Below are positions 23,801 through 35,603 of a stretch of 64,000 nt of DNA, in pieces. This stretch comes from Dinochytrium kinnereticum. Its lineage: Eukaryota > Chytridiomycota > Chytridiomycetes > Chytridiales > Chytridiaceae. Under the pieces are notes generated by a model that was not told the origin of the DNA, did not search any database, and was given only the letters and a program-made list of their open reading frames with translations. The stretch covers positions 62,001 through 126,000 of the forward strand of contig JADGJT010000005.1 of NCBI GenBank assembly GCA_027604005.1, given 5' to 3'. A program made the translations under genes and the position numbers. How positions within the stretch are numbered: position 1 is the first letter of the stretch; the number at the start of each line of letters is the position of its first letter.

Positions 23801-25073
23801 ATGGACGAAGACGAAGACTTTGGCCAGGAGGTCGACAAGCAGCAACTTGAGGAGGATCAGGATGACCAGCCGCAGGAACAGATCCAGAAGGAGGACCATC
23901 AGCAAGAGAACGCTGACGGCCCATCCGTGGATGATGATGATGATGGCGAGGAAAAGGTGCCCGTGCCTCTGACGATGGAGATGGTTGGCCAGCACATCTC
24001 TTTGCTTGCAAGAACAGGAAACGGTCTCAGCCATGCCTACACGAGGCTTGAAATCCATGGGAAAGGGGTGACCGGTATTGATATTCTGGAGAACTACCCC
24101 CACTTGAGATACATTGTGTGTTTTAAGACTTGCTATTTCTCACTTACAGCTAACAGCCTGCATAGGATCTATCAGAAAATTTGATTAAGGATCTAGATGC
24201 TTTGGCTTCTTTGGAATATCTCTTAGCTGTTGACTTCCACAGCAATCGGTTAAAAGTGTTGCCTGCCAGCCTTGATCGACGCAAATACCTCCAACAAGCC
24301 AATTTCTCAAAGAATCGGCTTACGTCCATTAATGTTGCTAATTGGCCAATGCTTTTTTGGCTTAATTTGAATGGTTGGATCGAGTCATATATGAGAATCT
24401 AAAATATTCAAAGAAAATCGGCTTACCGAGCTGAAACTTCAAGAATTTGGAGAGCTGATACATTTGGAGGCAAGGCAAAATCAACTTAAGCACATGAAAG
24501 GAATCAATGCCAAAAAACTGGAAAAGCTTTATTTGGTTTGTAGCTTCTAAGTACATCCTTCTGATTTTTGGAGGCTGGAAATCAAATTGCAACTATCGAG
24601 CTAGATGACAAGCCTCATCTTCAATTGCTTCATTTAAGGGATAACAAGATACGTTCGCTTAGCGGAATCAATGAGTCTTATAGGCAGCTAGTATACTTAA
24701 ATCTACGGTAGATATTATGTTACACGTGAATTAACATGTACTTTAGGAACAATAAAATATCAAACATTGACGAGATCCGGAAATTATCCGTCCTCCCCTC
24801 ACTAAAGACATTGATACTATCGGGTAATTTCCAACGTATTATGCTTATCTGATACACAAAATCATTTCCAGAAAACCCTATTGATCAACTGCCAAACTAC
24901 CGCATCGATGTATTGCTACGGCTACCAAAGCTCGAAAAGCTCGACAAGGAGCCTATCACGGACGAGGAAAGAGAGGAAGTTGAGCAGGTATCTTTAATTG
25001 AAATAAACATTTCTGAACCGTTAAGTTAATGAAACAGGCTCCAGTTGAAAAGATGGGTGCAGACGATGAGTGA
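23801..25073 (+). CDS. LRRC23: LRRC23-like leucine-rich-repeat protein of the ciliary radial spoke
   Basis: Exons 23801-24115, 24166-24373, 24414-24535, 24574-24707, 24747-24823, 24872-24987 and 25038-25073 give 335 residues (human LRRC23 is 343). After an acidic N-terminus comes the diagnostic GQHISLLARTGNGLSHAYTR, equivalent to the segment before the repeats in animal LRRC23. About eight LRRs of the SDS22-like type follow (LRYIDLSENLI, LLHLRDNKIRSL, YLNLRNNKISNIDEI) and then the cap LERLDK-like LEKLDKEPITDEERE. LRRC23 belongs to radial spoke RS3 and is needed for flagellar motility. This is the second ciliary gene of the window. All six introns are 38-50 nt. Confidence 0.93.
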
Positions 25074-25232
25074 TTATTAGCTTCACATATGTCTGCACTT
25101 GCCAAACCAGAGAGTTAGACAATAAACCATCTCATTTACAAAAGTTCAAACATCTACACCATTAATTAATGCACCAAATAAGCGGTAGTGTTGCATTTGT
25201 ACAGAGGAGAAAATTTTCAAAAATAAGGAGGG

Positions 25233-26858
25233 ATGGCAAGCAATCAAAAACCTGCTGCTGAAGTTTCGGGGTCTGGTGCCAAAGCCATGGAGAACTCGAA
25301 TACGCGAACCGCGAACAGCTCGAACGTTATCAATGGGATCAAACTCAGCAGTGAGTTGCGGCTTTGTTTTTGAAGAATACCTGCCAAGAGGAAACATTGG
25401 TCTTTGAGACTTCAAAGCTGAGAGAATTCCCCTGGCGAGGTGGGCCGCAAAAGCAGGACTGAATATTCTCAAAAGATGAGCCCGATTCGTCAAAAGTCGT
25501 TACAGTTGTCGCTTGCGATGGGAAGAGCGGGGAGTCAGTTGAGCTCTCGTACACAAATTACAAGGTGATTGGAAATGGCTCGTTTGGTGTCGTCTTTCAG
25601 GCAAAGCTTCGGGAATCAGGCGAGCTTATCGCAGTCAAAAAAGTGTTGCAAGACCGGAGATTTAAGGTTTGCACCTTGTGTAGGACGGTTTCTTAGTGCC
25701 GATAGAACCGTGAACTTCAGATAATGCGAGTAATGTCCCATCCAAATGTTGTGGCTTTAAAGGCTTTTTTCTACTCCAATGGCGATAAGAAAGACGAGAT
25801 ATTTTTGAACTTGGTTCTTGAGTTCGTTCCAGAGACTGTGTACAGAGCTTCTAGACACTACACCAAAACAAAGCAAATCATGCCGGCGATATACATAAAA
25901 GTTGGTCCGTAGCATGGAGCCTGACTAATGAATTAATAGCTATACATGTATCAATTGTTTAGGTCGTTGGCGTATATTCATTCTCAAGGAATTTGTCACC
26001 GAGATATTAAGCCTCAAAACTTGGTATGAAAAGCTATGTTATTTTGATTTTAATGACTGAAAATATAAGCTTCTTGATCCGAATTCAGGGATATTGAAGC
26101 TTTGTGATTTTGGGAGTGCCAAAATTCTGGTAGCCGGGGAACCCAATGTTAGCTATATTTGCTCGAGATATTATCGGGCACCCGAGCTAATCTTCGGCAG
26201 TACAAACTATGGCGTCACAATTGGTACTCAGTGGTCATCAACTATTCTTATTTATTTTTAAAGATGTGTGGTCAACAGCATGTGTCATGGCCGAATTGAT
26301 GCTTGGGCAGCCATTATTCCCCGGCGAGTCTGGAGTCGACCAGTTGGTTGAAATAATTAAAGTGCTGGGAACCCCCACTCGCGAACAGATAAAGGCCATG
26401 AACGAAAATTACACGGAATACAAGTTCCCACAGATAAAGCCATGTTCGTGGGCGAAGGTTAGCCTAGTTAATTTATATACATTAAATATCCACAGGTCTT
26501 CCGATCACGAAATACGACACCCGATACGATTGAGCTCATTGGAAAGCTTTTAGACTACACCCCACATCTCCGTCCCACAGCTATCGAGGCTATGGCAAAC
26601 CCTTACTTTGACGAGCTCCGAAAGCCAGATTCTAGGATGCCTAATGGAAAAGAATTTCCACCTTTGTTCGACTTCTCACATCTTGGTTTTTAATTTACTG
26701 TCCTGCCGATACTAACTTTATTAGAATTATCGATTCGTCCAGATTTAAACCGCACTCTTGTCCCTCCCCATTCAGAACCATACCTACGCTCGAAGGGGAT
26801 TGAGTTGGACAACTTCCAACCCATCACAATTCAGCACGCTCAAATAGCGCAAGACTAA
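25233..26858 (+). CDS. GSK3: Glycogen synthase kinase 3 (GSK3/shaggy) Ser/Thr kinase
   Basis: Exons 25233-25350, 25476-25666, 25706-25900, 25940-26023, 26070-26223, 26264-26457, 26496-26685 and 26725-26858 give 419 residues. Kinase landmarks in order: glycine loop [12 protein letters not shown], catalytic Lys in [25 protein letters not shown] (DFG), the GSK3 signature [11 protein letters not shown] with the activating tyrosine, and [12 protein letters not shown]. The docking-loop segment LGTPTREQI and the FPPLFDFS tail are also GSK3-specific. It acts in nutrient, stress and developmental signalling. The N-terminus is short and Ser/Asn-rich. The first intron (125 nt) is the longest in the gene. 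Confidence 0.96.
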
Positions 26859-27283
26859 GGCCACCATAATATCTACGTTTTTTCTATGGATGGCGGCATT
26901 TCGGTCGTTGATAATGTTTTTCTTCTATATTCCTTACATGCCGTTTGAAATTGGTTTTTTTTGTGCCGGTTTGTTGTCCTTTTTGGCCTGCAAGCGTTTC
27001 TTTATTTTTCCTTCATACCGCCCTCTCCATTATTGTCCATCCGTTGCGATCCGACCTGTTTTTGTTTTTGTGAATTTTAATTCAGTAATTTATTCCGCCA
27101 GTCTTGCTTCTTACATTTTGTTTAATTTTTCTTTTTGGTCCACTACGCTCGAATGTTTTCAGTTGATGGCTCCCCTCCCTTCCCTCGGATGCGAGTGTGT
27201 GTCCCTTTCAACGTTTTCTCTATTTATTTTTCTGAGCTGGGCAAATCAATTTTTTTTTTATTAAGAAAAAGAATTGCTCTGAA
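26859..27283. other. Pyrimidine-rich intergenic promoter region upstream of COPE
   Basis: 425 bp between the GSK3 stop and the COPE start, strongly T/C-rich on the + strand, with a poly-T run ending at about 27260. An open frame crosses it (26890-27264), but its hydrophobic translation reflects the T-richness and is not counted as a gene. Confidence 0.5.
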
Positions 27284-28433
27284 ATGGCTGATGTTGCAGG
27301 TTTGATACATCAACTTTGCTCCTGCTCACGGTCATAGACGAGCTTTATGGTCTTCGAAATCTCTTTTACCTTGGGGCCTACCAGCAAGTGGTAAATGATG
27401 CCACCAACCCTGCGATCAACCCAAAGAGCGAGGTTGCTCGCAAGGAGCGAAGAGTTTACCTCCATCGAGCCTACATTGCACAGGGTCGCTTCAAACCCTC
27501 TCTGACTGACATCTCCGACTCTGACCCCGTTGAATTACGAGTAACCAAATACCTGGCAAAATACTACTCCACAAGTGATGTTCAATCCAAACAGCAGATC
27601 GTGAAGGACGTGAAGGAGTTGGTTTCATCATCTACCGTGACACCTTTACTCGCGACCGTCGCCGCTTCGGTCTACATCAACGATGATCTTTTTGAAGATG
27701 CTTTAAGGGTCTTACATCCTTTCCCTAAGAACCTTGAGTGGTGAGTTCATTTTAACTATTTTCCCCTTTCAATTACGAAGTTGAAGTAACTTTACGCAGT
27801 TTGGCACTGGCCATTCAGGTGTATCTCAAAATGGACAGACTGGATCTCGCCCGAAAGGAAATAGCTGGGTTTAAGACATGGGCTGATGACGCGACGCTGG
27901 CGCAATTGGTTGATGGATGGGCAAACCTCTGTTGTGTGAGTGTGGGTTTACAAGGTTTGGCAACTTTTTTGATACCGAAAACTTCAGGGCAAGGCGGACA
28001 AGTGCCGTGAGGCGTTTTTCGCCTTTGACGAGATTGCATCTTCAAACATTGTCACCCCTCGATTGCTCGTAGGAAAGGCTGTTGCGTGCATTCTTCAGGG
28101 CAAGTTCGAAGAGGCGGAGGAACTTCTTCTGGTTTCGCTTGACCGAGTAAGTTCCACCCCACTGTGGTTTTGCTAGGGATTTGTATTGACAATGATAGAA
28201 CTCGAGCGACACCGAAACACTTGTTAACCTCATTGTGTGTGCCACTGCTCTTGGAAAACCTGCTGAAGTTGTTGGGCGGTATTACAGGTAATGCATTTTT
28301 ATGTGCAGCTGACTCGACTGATATCTTTCAATATAGTCAACTGACAGATAGCAACCCGTCACATCCTTTTGTGCAAGAGCTTGCTCTTAAAGATTCCATG
28401 TTTGAGAGGTCTGCCGCCAAATACCAAATTTAG
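27284..28433 (+). CDS. COPE: Coatomer subunit epsilon (COPI)
   Basis: Exons 27284-27299, 27338-27740, 27800-27935, 27988-28146, 28199-28287 and 28337-28433 give 299 residues (family about 300). The TPR-like solenoid typical of epsilon-COP is seen: DELYGLRNLFYLGAYQQVV at the start, VYLHRAYIAQGRF, a mid-helix LALAIQVYLKMDRLDLARK, and the C-terminal LVNLIVCATALGKP followed by the HPFVQELALKD end. Epsilon-COP stabilises alpha-COP in the vesicle coat for Golgi-to-ER retrieval. The first coding exon is only 16 nt. Ends 100 bp from the Dsk2 stop on the other strand. Confidence 0.95.
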
Positions 28434-28533
28434 AGGACCGCACCACATCAGTGAAATCACAATAAATCACAAAGATATCTTATCAGGAAACCCATTTTTT
28501 AAGATGCTGCCATAATCCAGAACACAAAATATG

Positions 28534-30025
28534 TCATTCTAAAGTCTCCAAAAGGTAAATGATAGCACTTTCAGTATTGCCACCCTAGAAGACTTAAGCA
28601 TATGAGGAGCATTTGGTCAAATTACCGCTGCAAGAAGAGCTTTAATGTTCTTTGGCTTGTCTGAAAATCCCATATCCTCCATGCTCTTCAATTGATCCTT
28701 AAACTTTTCTTCAGCAGACTCCTTGCTTTCCGGCACAGTTTGTTCAGGGATAGTTGGGGTGGTTATAGCGGTCTGACGAACGAACGGACTGAAAGATCCA
28801 AAAGAGCTTTCAAGCTCACGAAGTCCTTGAAGTTGAGAAAACAGATTGGCAAATTGGTCGGAAGGGTCTGAGTTCCCAAGGCTTCCACCAGAAACAGTTG
28901 GGTTGGGATTAAAAAAGGGTAATGGCATGCTAGCTGGCAATGCTGTATCCGCCCCAGATGCCGGAGAATTGTTTGAGCCTGCCCCCATCATTGATAGCTA
29001 ATAATTGACATTAAATAAGCAATCAACGAAAAGAAATAAAACAACAAACCATTGCCGCCAAAGATTCCGCACCAGGTCCGATAGTATCTTTTAAAAATAA
29101 AAAGTAATAATCAGACTGGTTTTTATGACTGTGTGTTTTATACCTTGCGGGGCAGCCCTTTGAGCGCTGGGAGCCACAGTCGCTGGGGCAGGTGCCCATG
29201 GATTTGGTAGGGCTGTCTGGTTAAGCCCTTCCGTTGAGGGAGAGGTAGATGAGAGTGCGCCCAATCGTTCCGCAAATCGTCGGTTCGATTCCTCGGTTGT
29301 GATGGGCCTATCAGAAAGAGCTCCTTCTTCTTGCTGCATCGACTGGTACATGGACGAAAGGGCTGCCATACCACCAGGATAAGACTCGATATTGGAAAGG
29401 GAACGATCTTTGACAGAGTCAGCTTTCTTTTTCTGAAGTGCTTACCATGGTTTCTCATCATCTCTTGCATTATAGCGGGATTACGAATAGCTGAAGTCAT
29501 TTGTTGCAAGAATGAAGGGTCGTTTAACATCTGACGGACTTCCGGGTTGCGCTCTGCCATTTGTGATAGCCTGGGGTCTAGCTGAAGCATGGCTTGCAGG
29601 AAGGAAGGATTTTCCAGCATGGCGCTCACCATTGGGTTGTTAAGAAGTTCTCTCGCACCCTCTACAACATTACCAACCAAACATCGAGCATTTACCTTAC
29701 CTGGCATAAAACCGCCAGCAGAGGAGCGTGCATTAGTAACAGGAACAGTCGAAGCTGAGCTTCCAGTAGGTTCGACTGACTGCTTTGAAACATGAAGGGT
29801 GGTGCCTTCCCGAACACCGAGGGCCGACAATGAAAGCTCATCCCCTTTCAAAACTCTCCCAGAATCAATTAAGCGAACAGCCTCAGAAGATGGCATGGAT
29901 GCCACGGAAGCAATCCTCTGTTTCAAGTGCTGAAGGTTATCCTCCGAGTTCACAGTAAGTGTGCGCTTCTCTCCGGAAGGAAGTCGCAAGGTCAAGGAGA
30001 TCGGGTGGCCACTCTCTTCATCCAT
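28534..30025 (-). CDS. DSK2: Dsk2/ubiquilin, UBL-UBA proteasome shuttle factor
   Basis: Exons 30025-29446, 29407-29144, 29087-29050, 28997-28626 and 28584-28534 give 434 residues. Order: N-terminal ubiquitin-like domain (about 7-80, ISLTLRLPSGEKRTLTV), STI1-type repeats (LLNNPMVSAMLENP, NPEVRQMLNDP, IRNPAIMQEMMRNHDRSLS), a Pro/Ser/Ala linker, and a C-terminal UBA (KSMEDMGF through LLETLE) completed by the 51-nt last exon. It ferries ubiquitylated proteins to the proteasome and chaperones hydrophobic segments. Start is the first ATG. A 38-nt exon (29087-29050) lies in the linker. Confidence 0.95.
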
Positions 30026-32475
30026 TTCCAATTACTATAATACTAAATTTATTTATTTATTGTAATTATCCCTATGGACTTGATTATGAAAGAACAAGAA
30101 GACCCACACCACATACTGGTAAGAGTAGTCGCGTCTAAACAATGGAAAGAATGTGAAGGAAAATGTTTTTCAATGCGTAAGAGCGCTAAGACCGCCAAGC
30201 GATGAAGTAAATACGAGCAAGGAATAATGATTCACTTAAAAAAAATATAAGAATCACTCTTTGCTAGAATAAATCTGAATAAGGGAAGGAAGTTCTTCTC
30301 CTCAAGCTCCTCAGGAGTGTTACTCCCCGAACGCTGGGGAATAATCCTTTCACAAAACCCAAAGCTCACTTTTGAACAAATAAAAACAAACCACAAAACA
30401 GAATTTCGTTGTGGTGAACCATATGTTGTGTTGGATCTCAGGCTGTACCACCCCAGTCTACCTTGAGTTGGGCCAGGGCGCAAAAACATTACACGGTCTG
30501 TCAGTTCCGAGGGTTTATAAAACATTAAAAAGCATAAGAAAGAAGGAGGCTGGCGGGCCAGAGGAAAACTGAAGAGATAGAATACCAATACTCTTAGCAC
30601 TTCTATGATCAAAATCATGGTTGGGCCTCAGAGGATTACTTCTTCAAGGGCAGTTCCCTCCGATGGCTGTGATGGTGGTCATTGCAGAAGGTGAAGGCCG
30701 TAGATTACCAATGTACATCACCCTAGATCCTTCAGTTTTGGTGCGCCACCCCTTTACAGAATTGGTAAGGTCTTTCATCAGGATGTAGGTACGTATTCAG
30801 CGGGGTAGATGGGCATTGCGCCTTGGCCTTTCACTAACTCAGAACCAACAACCTTGCTTAATACACACTCAAATCAGAATATGGGCCTGCCAAGAGTAAT
30901 CTGGTACCCAGCGCCATCCAATTGGAACCACAGTGAACATTGCAGGGGGACTCTGCGCCAGCCCTACCGTAATTGCAGCCCTGCTGAAAAGGTGACAAAG
31001 TCACTGAAAGAAGAAAACACCACAAGGCTTGCCAAAACCTAAAAAGCCTCAAAGATAACAGTATTGGATATCCATTATTCCATGGAAATCTCAGAGGACT
31101 GATATTCTAGGAAATTAAGAAGCATTAAACAACTACAAGCTTCCTCAACTGAGTAAATCAATATCGCATATCACATAATAACAAGGCATCTAGTCAAATC
31201 AGAATACAATGATGCGCCAAGAAAAAACAAACAAGAAATGCATCGTTAAACTCAACTGGTCAAGACTTCATTCTAATCCAGGCAGAGCTAAGCGTTTCAG
31301 TACCTCCAAATAAGGCTAGATCATCTACTTGCCTCCACAGTTCAGATCGTTATCTCTACCTGCAAGAGTCTTTGGACACTTGTTCCCCTTCACACCAAAC
31401 CCTCTGGCTAGCTGTGATGTCTCTTTGTGGAGCCTCTTGCTCTTAGGATCTTCTCCAGCACAGAGTCACCCTTGGGCACTTCCCCTGTTATTATCCATTA
31501 TCTTCTGCGAGAACAATAAATTCAACTTCTTCTTCTCGTATAACATATTTGCTTTATTTTATATTCTTTTGCAGGAATTAAAGTTGTATTCATTCCTGGA
31601 TGCCACGAGTTCTTAGAATCTCAATTTCCCCACAATTGTGACAAAGCGGTACAAATGGTTGCGGGATATTCTGAGATCCTCTTGGAGGAGATACCGTGAT
31701 AGTCGCAGACCTTGAAGCAATACGCCTGAATAGGTCACGTAAATATTCATAAAGTATTTCTCCTTTTTCGGCAGGTACATTCTTCTTCTTCATTGCCTTA
31801 TATGTGTTGATGGGTGTACTATACCGCCTTACCCTTCAGTCCCAACTATACATAGCGCGCCATTCATGCAGAGAGGAGTAACGAATCTAAATTCCCTGAT
31901 CACCTTGTGTTGACAAAGTCCCTTTCCAACAACACTCCTTATCATTGCAACATCCTTCTTGCAAGTTCCAGCACGTTATGTAGCTGCTTTAGCCTCGGTC
32001 AGAGATGGTCCTCTTTCAAGAGGATCTTGGAGAGAAGGATGGACCAAGCCGGCATTTTCGATGAACCAATGCCCACATTACCTTGAATATAGGGAGAATC
32101 TGCCAGAAGTCTCTGGTGGCCAAAAAAAGTTAACTGTAAAGATTCAGGAGTGAAGGAGTGTTATTGAGCAAACAGACATTTGACGGGAAATCTCCTCTGA
32201 AGTGGTTCTTGGCTGCACTTGGAAGTTTGAACTCTCTGAGTGGGTGCTCAAAGCCGAACTTATCAGGAAATAAGTTGGAGGAGCGCAGTCAGCTGTGCTA
32301 TACATGCCAATCATGGCACTTTTTCTTATGAGCAGTATCAGCGCAACCGCTTTATAATTATTTGCGGCAATAGATATTTAGACTTAAACAACACAAACAT
32401 TGCAGCAATCACAGTTGCTACGCACAGACAACTTTTGTTTGCGGTGATTAATTAATTATATCTATTTCTGCGATA
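30026..32475. other. 2.45-kb interval without a convincing gene
   Basis: Between Dsk2 and UXS no frame stays open for more than about 130 codons and none matches a known family. The best small frame is listed at 31590-31793. Other short frames (for example 30232-30618 minus) look random. I searched by eye for snRNA, 5S rRNA and tRNA signatures and saw none. A decayed mobile element or pseudogene is possible, but no terminal repeats could be identified. Confidence 0.45.
31590..31793 (-). CDS. Small ORF, 67 residues, unknown (possible isolated exon)
   Basis: Begins with a true ATG (MKKKNVPAEKGEILYEYLRD) and ends with a CxxC-containing peptide (PLCHNCGEIEIL, then RTRGIQE). The first half looks helical and charged, the second Pro-rich, and base composition is more coding-like than its surroundings. 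It stands alone in a 2.4-kb gene-poor interval. No family is recognised. It could be a genuine short gene, an exon of a larger one, or chance. Confidence 0.3.
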   Translation of the reverse strand: MKKKNVPAEKGEILYEYLRDLFRRIASRSATITVSPPRGSQNIPQPFVPLCHNCGEIEILRTRGIQE

Positions 32476-33823
32476 CTAATCAAGTTCGTTGACAATTTGA
32501 TGAAAGTAATCCACAGTCTCGCGTATGCCTTGCTTCACAGAAAATTTAGGTGACCACCCCAGATGTATCGAAGCGCGAGATATGTCTGGCCGACGTCGTT
32601 GGGGATCATCGGTGGTTGCGGGTAGATTGATTATGTTCACTTCAGGATTCACCATGTCTCGAATCATCTCCGCAAACTGTTGTATAGTGAATTCCTCCGG
32701 ATTTCCAAGGTTAACAGGTTCCAAATACGAACAGTTCATTAGTTGAATAAGGCCATCGACCAAATCATGAACATATTGGAACGATCTTGTTTGCGATCCA
32801 GCTCCATAAACAGTTATATCTTCACCTTTCAACGCTTGCACGATGAAATTGCTTACAACCCTTCCATCTTCTGCATTCATGCGGGGACCAAAGGCTGATT
32901 GAATTATTGTTAAACTATTTTAAAATCAAAAACTACTAACTGTTGAATATTCTAGCAACCCGTACATCTACTTTATCTTGTTTGGAGTATGCATATGTCA
33001 GCGTTTCAGCGACTCGTTTTCCTCTAAATTAAGTTAGATGCACCAATGCGTTCGATGCATTACTCATCGTAGCACGCTCTTGGGCCTATCTACGGACGAT
33101 AAATTAGAACAGAAATGTGCCTATCCTAGTACATACAGGATTCACATGACCCCAATACGTTTCATTTTGAGGGTGCTCTTCAGGGTCACCATAAACCTCT
33201 GTCCCATTATTAAATAAAAAGTATCTGGTAAACCCAACCTGATGTGGATGCAAGCAAAAATCTGGCTTTAACTCGCTTCGCCAGCCCCAGCATGTTAATG
33301 GTTCCCATGACGCTGGTTTTGACTGTTTTAATCGGATTGTACTGATAGTGGGGAGGTGACGCGGGGCACGCAAGGTGATAAATCTGGTCCACTTCAATCA
33401 TAAAATGATCTTGTGAATGTAAGGATGTATCTTGAATTCGGCCTTACCAACGACATCGTGTCTAACAAATTCAAAGTTTGGGTGTCCAATCCAATGCTGT
33501 ATGTTTCGCTTTTTTCCGGTAAAGAAATTGTCTAAAACAACGACTTCATGACCCATGAGCATCAGGCGATCTACCAAATGCGACCCAACAAAGCCTGCTC
33601 CTCCTGTGACCAAAATCCGCTTTCTCTCGGATGCTCGCAAAGCCTTGACGGGAGGGTATTTTTTCTTAGTTCCATCATAAATGACATATCCATCTTCTTC
33701 AATTGCAGTGCTGTTGAAGTATCCCCCTATGTAAAGAGTCCGCAATAGAGAAACAGGGGTATTTGATGCAAAGTCTTTGTTTCCTGCTTCGGTAACTTCA
33801 CAGTGGATCGAATTGTCAAGCAT
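32476..33823 (-). CDS. UXS1: UDP-glucuronate decarboxylase / UDP-xylose synthase
   Basis: Exons 33823-33448, 33409-33239, 33198-33137, 33089-33064, 33023-32941 and 32894-32476 give 378 residues. It is an extended SDR enzyme with the NAD-binding [26 protein letters not shown], an [14 protein letters not shown] active-site strand, [20 protein letters not shown] (catalytic YxxxK) and [13 protein letters not shown]. It converts UDP-glucuronate to UDP-xylose in the cytosol or Golgi lumen. A segment of about 80 residues precedes the Rossmann fold and ends in [12 protein letters not shown]. It has no clear membrane helix, so a cytosolic form is likely. Start at the first in-frame ATG. The frame upstream has none. 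UDP-xylose synthesis is uncommon in fungi. Confidence 0.93.
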
Positions 33824-34010
33824 TTCAATTGTGACTTTTTGGGCAATCGAAATATGACTTGTATGTATTTCTACCAAGAATGGTATCTTGGATGTTAAGG
33901 ATGCAGTATATTAGACAAAAGGGTGAATTTCAGCTTTACACGATTTATTTTTATAAGGGTAATGCAACAACTTAAGCTAAGTCGCCTTTGACACTTGAAC
34001 TATAAAAACA

Positions 34011-35246
34011 TCAGTATCTTGCTTGTGAAGATGATATCAAACTGTAATTCGGAGTTGCGTTTTCATAGTTCTGGGTTAGCAGTGCCGCACTATTCAGCTC
34101 AACATATCTGAAAATGTTCAAATACTTGCGGATGCTGATGAGCTTACCTTATAATCTCTATGAAGTAATCTCTGCATACCGCAATCGCTTCTGCATCCAT
34201 GTTCGTATGCGCAATAAGTTGAGGAAGTTGTACTGGTATATCGAGGCTTCAAGTTAATTACAGATAAAAGAATGGTAAAGAGCAGGCGGGACGGATTTAA
34301 GAGTGGAGAAGCCTAACGGACCAAATAAGCGAAGGAGGTGCTCTGCTCCGTAAAAATCTGCTACGCTTTTATCGGGGAAGCTTTTCTTCACTTCAACGTA
34401 TTGCTGCCTCTCGAATCTGTAAAGAAGCAAATTTCCTAAGGCCTTTTCAAAGTACACTTTAAGTCCTTCGACAATCTCTTGAACGTAATCCTCATTTGCA
34501 CTATAGGTAATTAACAAAAACAGCAGCTAAGTGATTACATTTCCTTTCCTGCATTTTCTTTAAGAAAATACTCCTTGAAGCCTCTTAGTATATCAGAAAC
34601 ATTTGGGTCTCTTGGAAGAGAAACAAGCTTATAAAATACTGATAAATACCCATAGAAGAAAACGGTAGAATACCTTCTGGTTTTTTGTAATATTTTCCCA
34701 ATCATCCACCAACGCCATCTTCAAAGCTTCTGAAATTGGAATTTTGACTTCGGGGCGCTTCAAAAAATCCTCCTCCTGCAGTTTAAATGATTTACAACTC
34801 AAATAAAAGCAGCCTTCATACCAGCTCATTGCCGTCCCGCGTTCGCTTCTTGCCTTTTTCCACAGTTCCAGGCGCAATTTTCTTGTCCGAGGCTTTGGAC
34901 TTTTTGGCCTGCAGTGTATCGAGCAGCTCTGACTGTCTCTTGAGGTTTTCTGCGTTGTGTTTCAAAACTCGTGCCTCCGGAACCCATTCGTCCCAACTGC
35001 GCCCAAAGCCCAGAGTTAATTTTAGTGTGCTTGAAAGCGACGGCTTTACGTTTGCTTCCATCCCTTGTAATGGATGAAATAGTGCGGCCCGTTGTCTTCA
35101 GCCTTTTCCTTCCCCGCCCACACTTCTCCCTTTAATACCTTTGGCAATCAGATATATCCAATGCAGTGCCTTACTTTTGCTTCATAAATTAGGGGCCCAT
35201 GAAAACACAGAACCTTTTCATTGTCGATGAAGGTCAAAGAGGACAT
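34011..35246 (-). CDS. EAF3: MRG15/Eaf3 chromodomain-MRG protein of NuA4 and Rpd3S complexes
   Basis: Exons 35246-35175, 35138-35050, 34996-34822, 34775-34674, 34627-34539, 34500-34322, 34232-34148 and 34107-34011 give 295 residues. The N-terminal chromo barrel is clear: VLCFHGPLIYEAKVL, HYFIHYKGWKQTWDEW and VPEARVLK. The MRG domain fills the second half: DFLKRPEVKIPISEALKMAL, VDDWENITKNQKLVSLPR, YVQEIVEGLKVYF and LPQLIAHTNMD. It binds H3K36-methylated nucleosomes and links NuA4 acetyltransferase and Rpd3S deacetylase. Introns range from 36 nt (35139-35174) to 89 nt. Divergent from the muniscin gene 357 bp away. Confidence 0.95.
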
Positions 35247-35603
35247 TTGGGTTGTGTGACAATTTGGGACTTAGATTCGGTGACCTTCAACTTCAACACT
35301 GAAAGAAATGGAACGGAGATCTAGAGTATAGCTGAAACGCTAAATGTGCCTTTTTTTTCTTCGAAAACTAAATATGCGAGCGTTTGGGAGTAATAGTTCT
35401 TAATCTGAAACTTGCACTTGGGGTTTAACTCATTTAAATACATCTGCATTGGTCATGTATTTAGCAATCCTTTCAAACCCGTCTGAGAATGGCATTCATT
35501 TGTATTTTTACTTTTCATTAAGTTAAATGAAGGAAATGTCATGATCAGTTTCTGAGCCTCTTGATCTCTTAAAGGCTGTTCTGGGGTATTTAGTCACACA
35601 AAG
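35247..35603. promoter_or_regulatory. Divergent promoter interval EAF3/muniscin
   Basis: 357 bp of AT-rich DNA between two divergent start codons, so promoters of both genes must lie here. A poly-T run sits at about 35350-35360. No specific operator is recognised. Confidence 0.45.

Noticed and set aside
26890..27264. Open frame of 124 codons on the plus strand between GSK3 and COPE
   Set aside because: Its Phe/Leu/Ser-rich translation is explained by the T/C-rich promoter sequence. No splice context and no recognisable motif.
30232..30618. Minus-strand open frame of 128 codons downstream of Dsk2
   Set aside because: Mixed hydrophobic and random composition, no splice signals in useful positions, no known motif.
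30026..32475. Transposon, tRNA or snRNA in the gene-poor interval
   Set aside because: No terminal repeats, target-site duplication, transposase motif, tRNA T-arm or snRNA core sequence could be recognised by eye.
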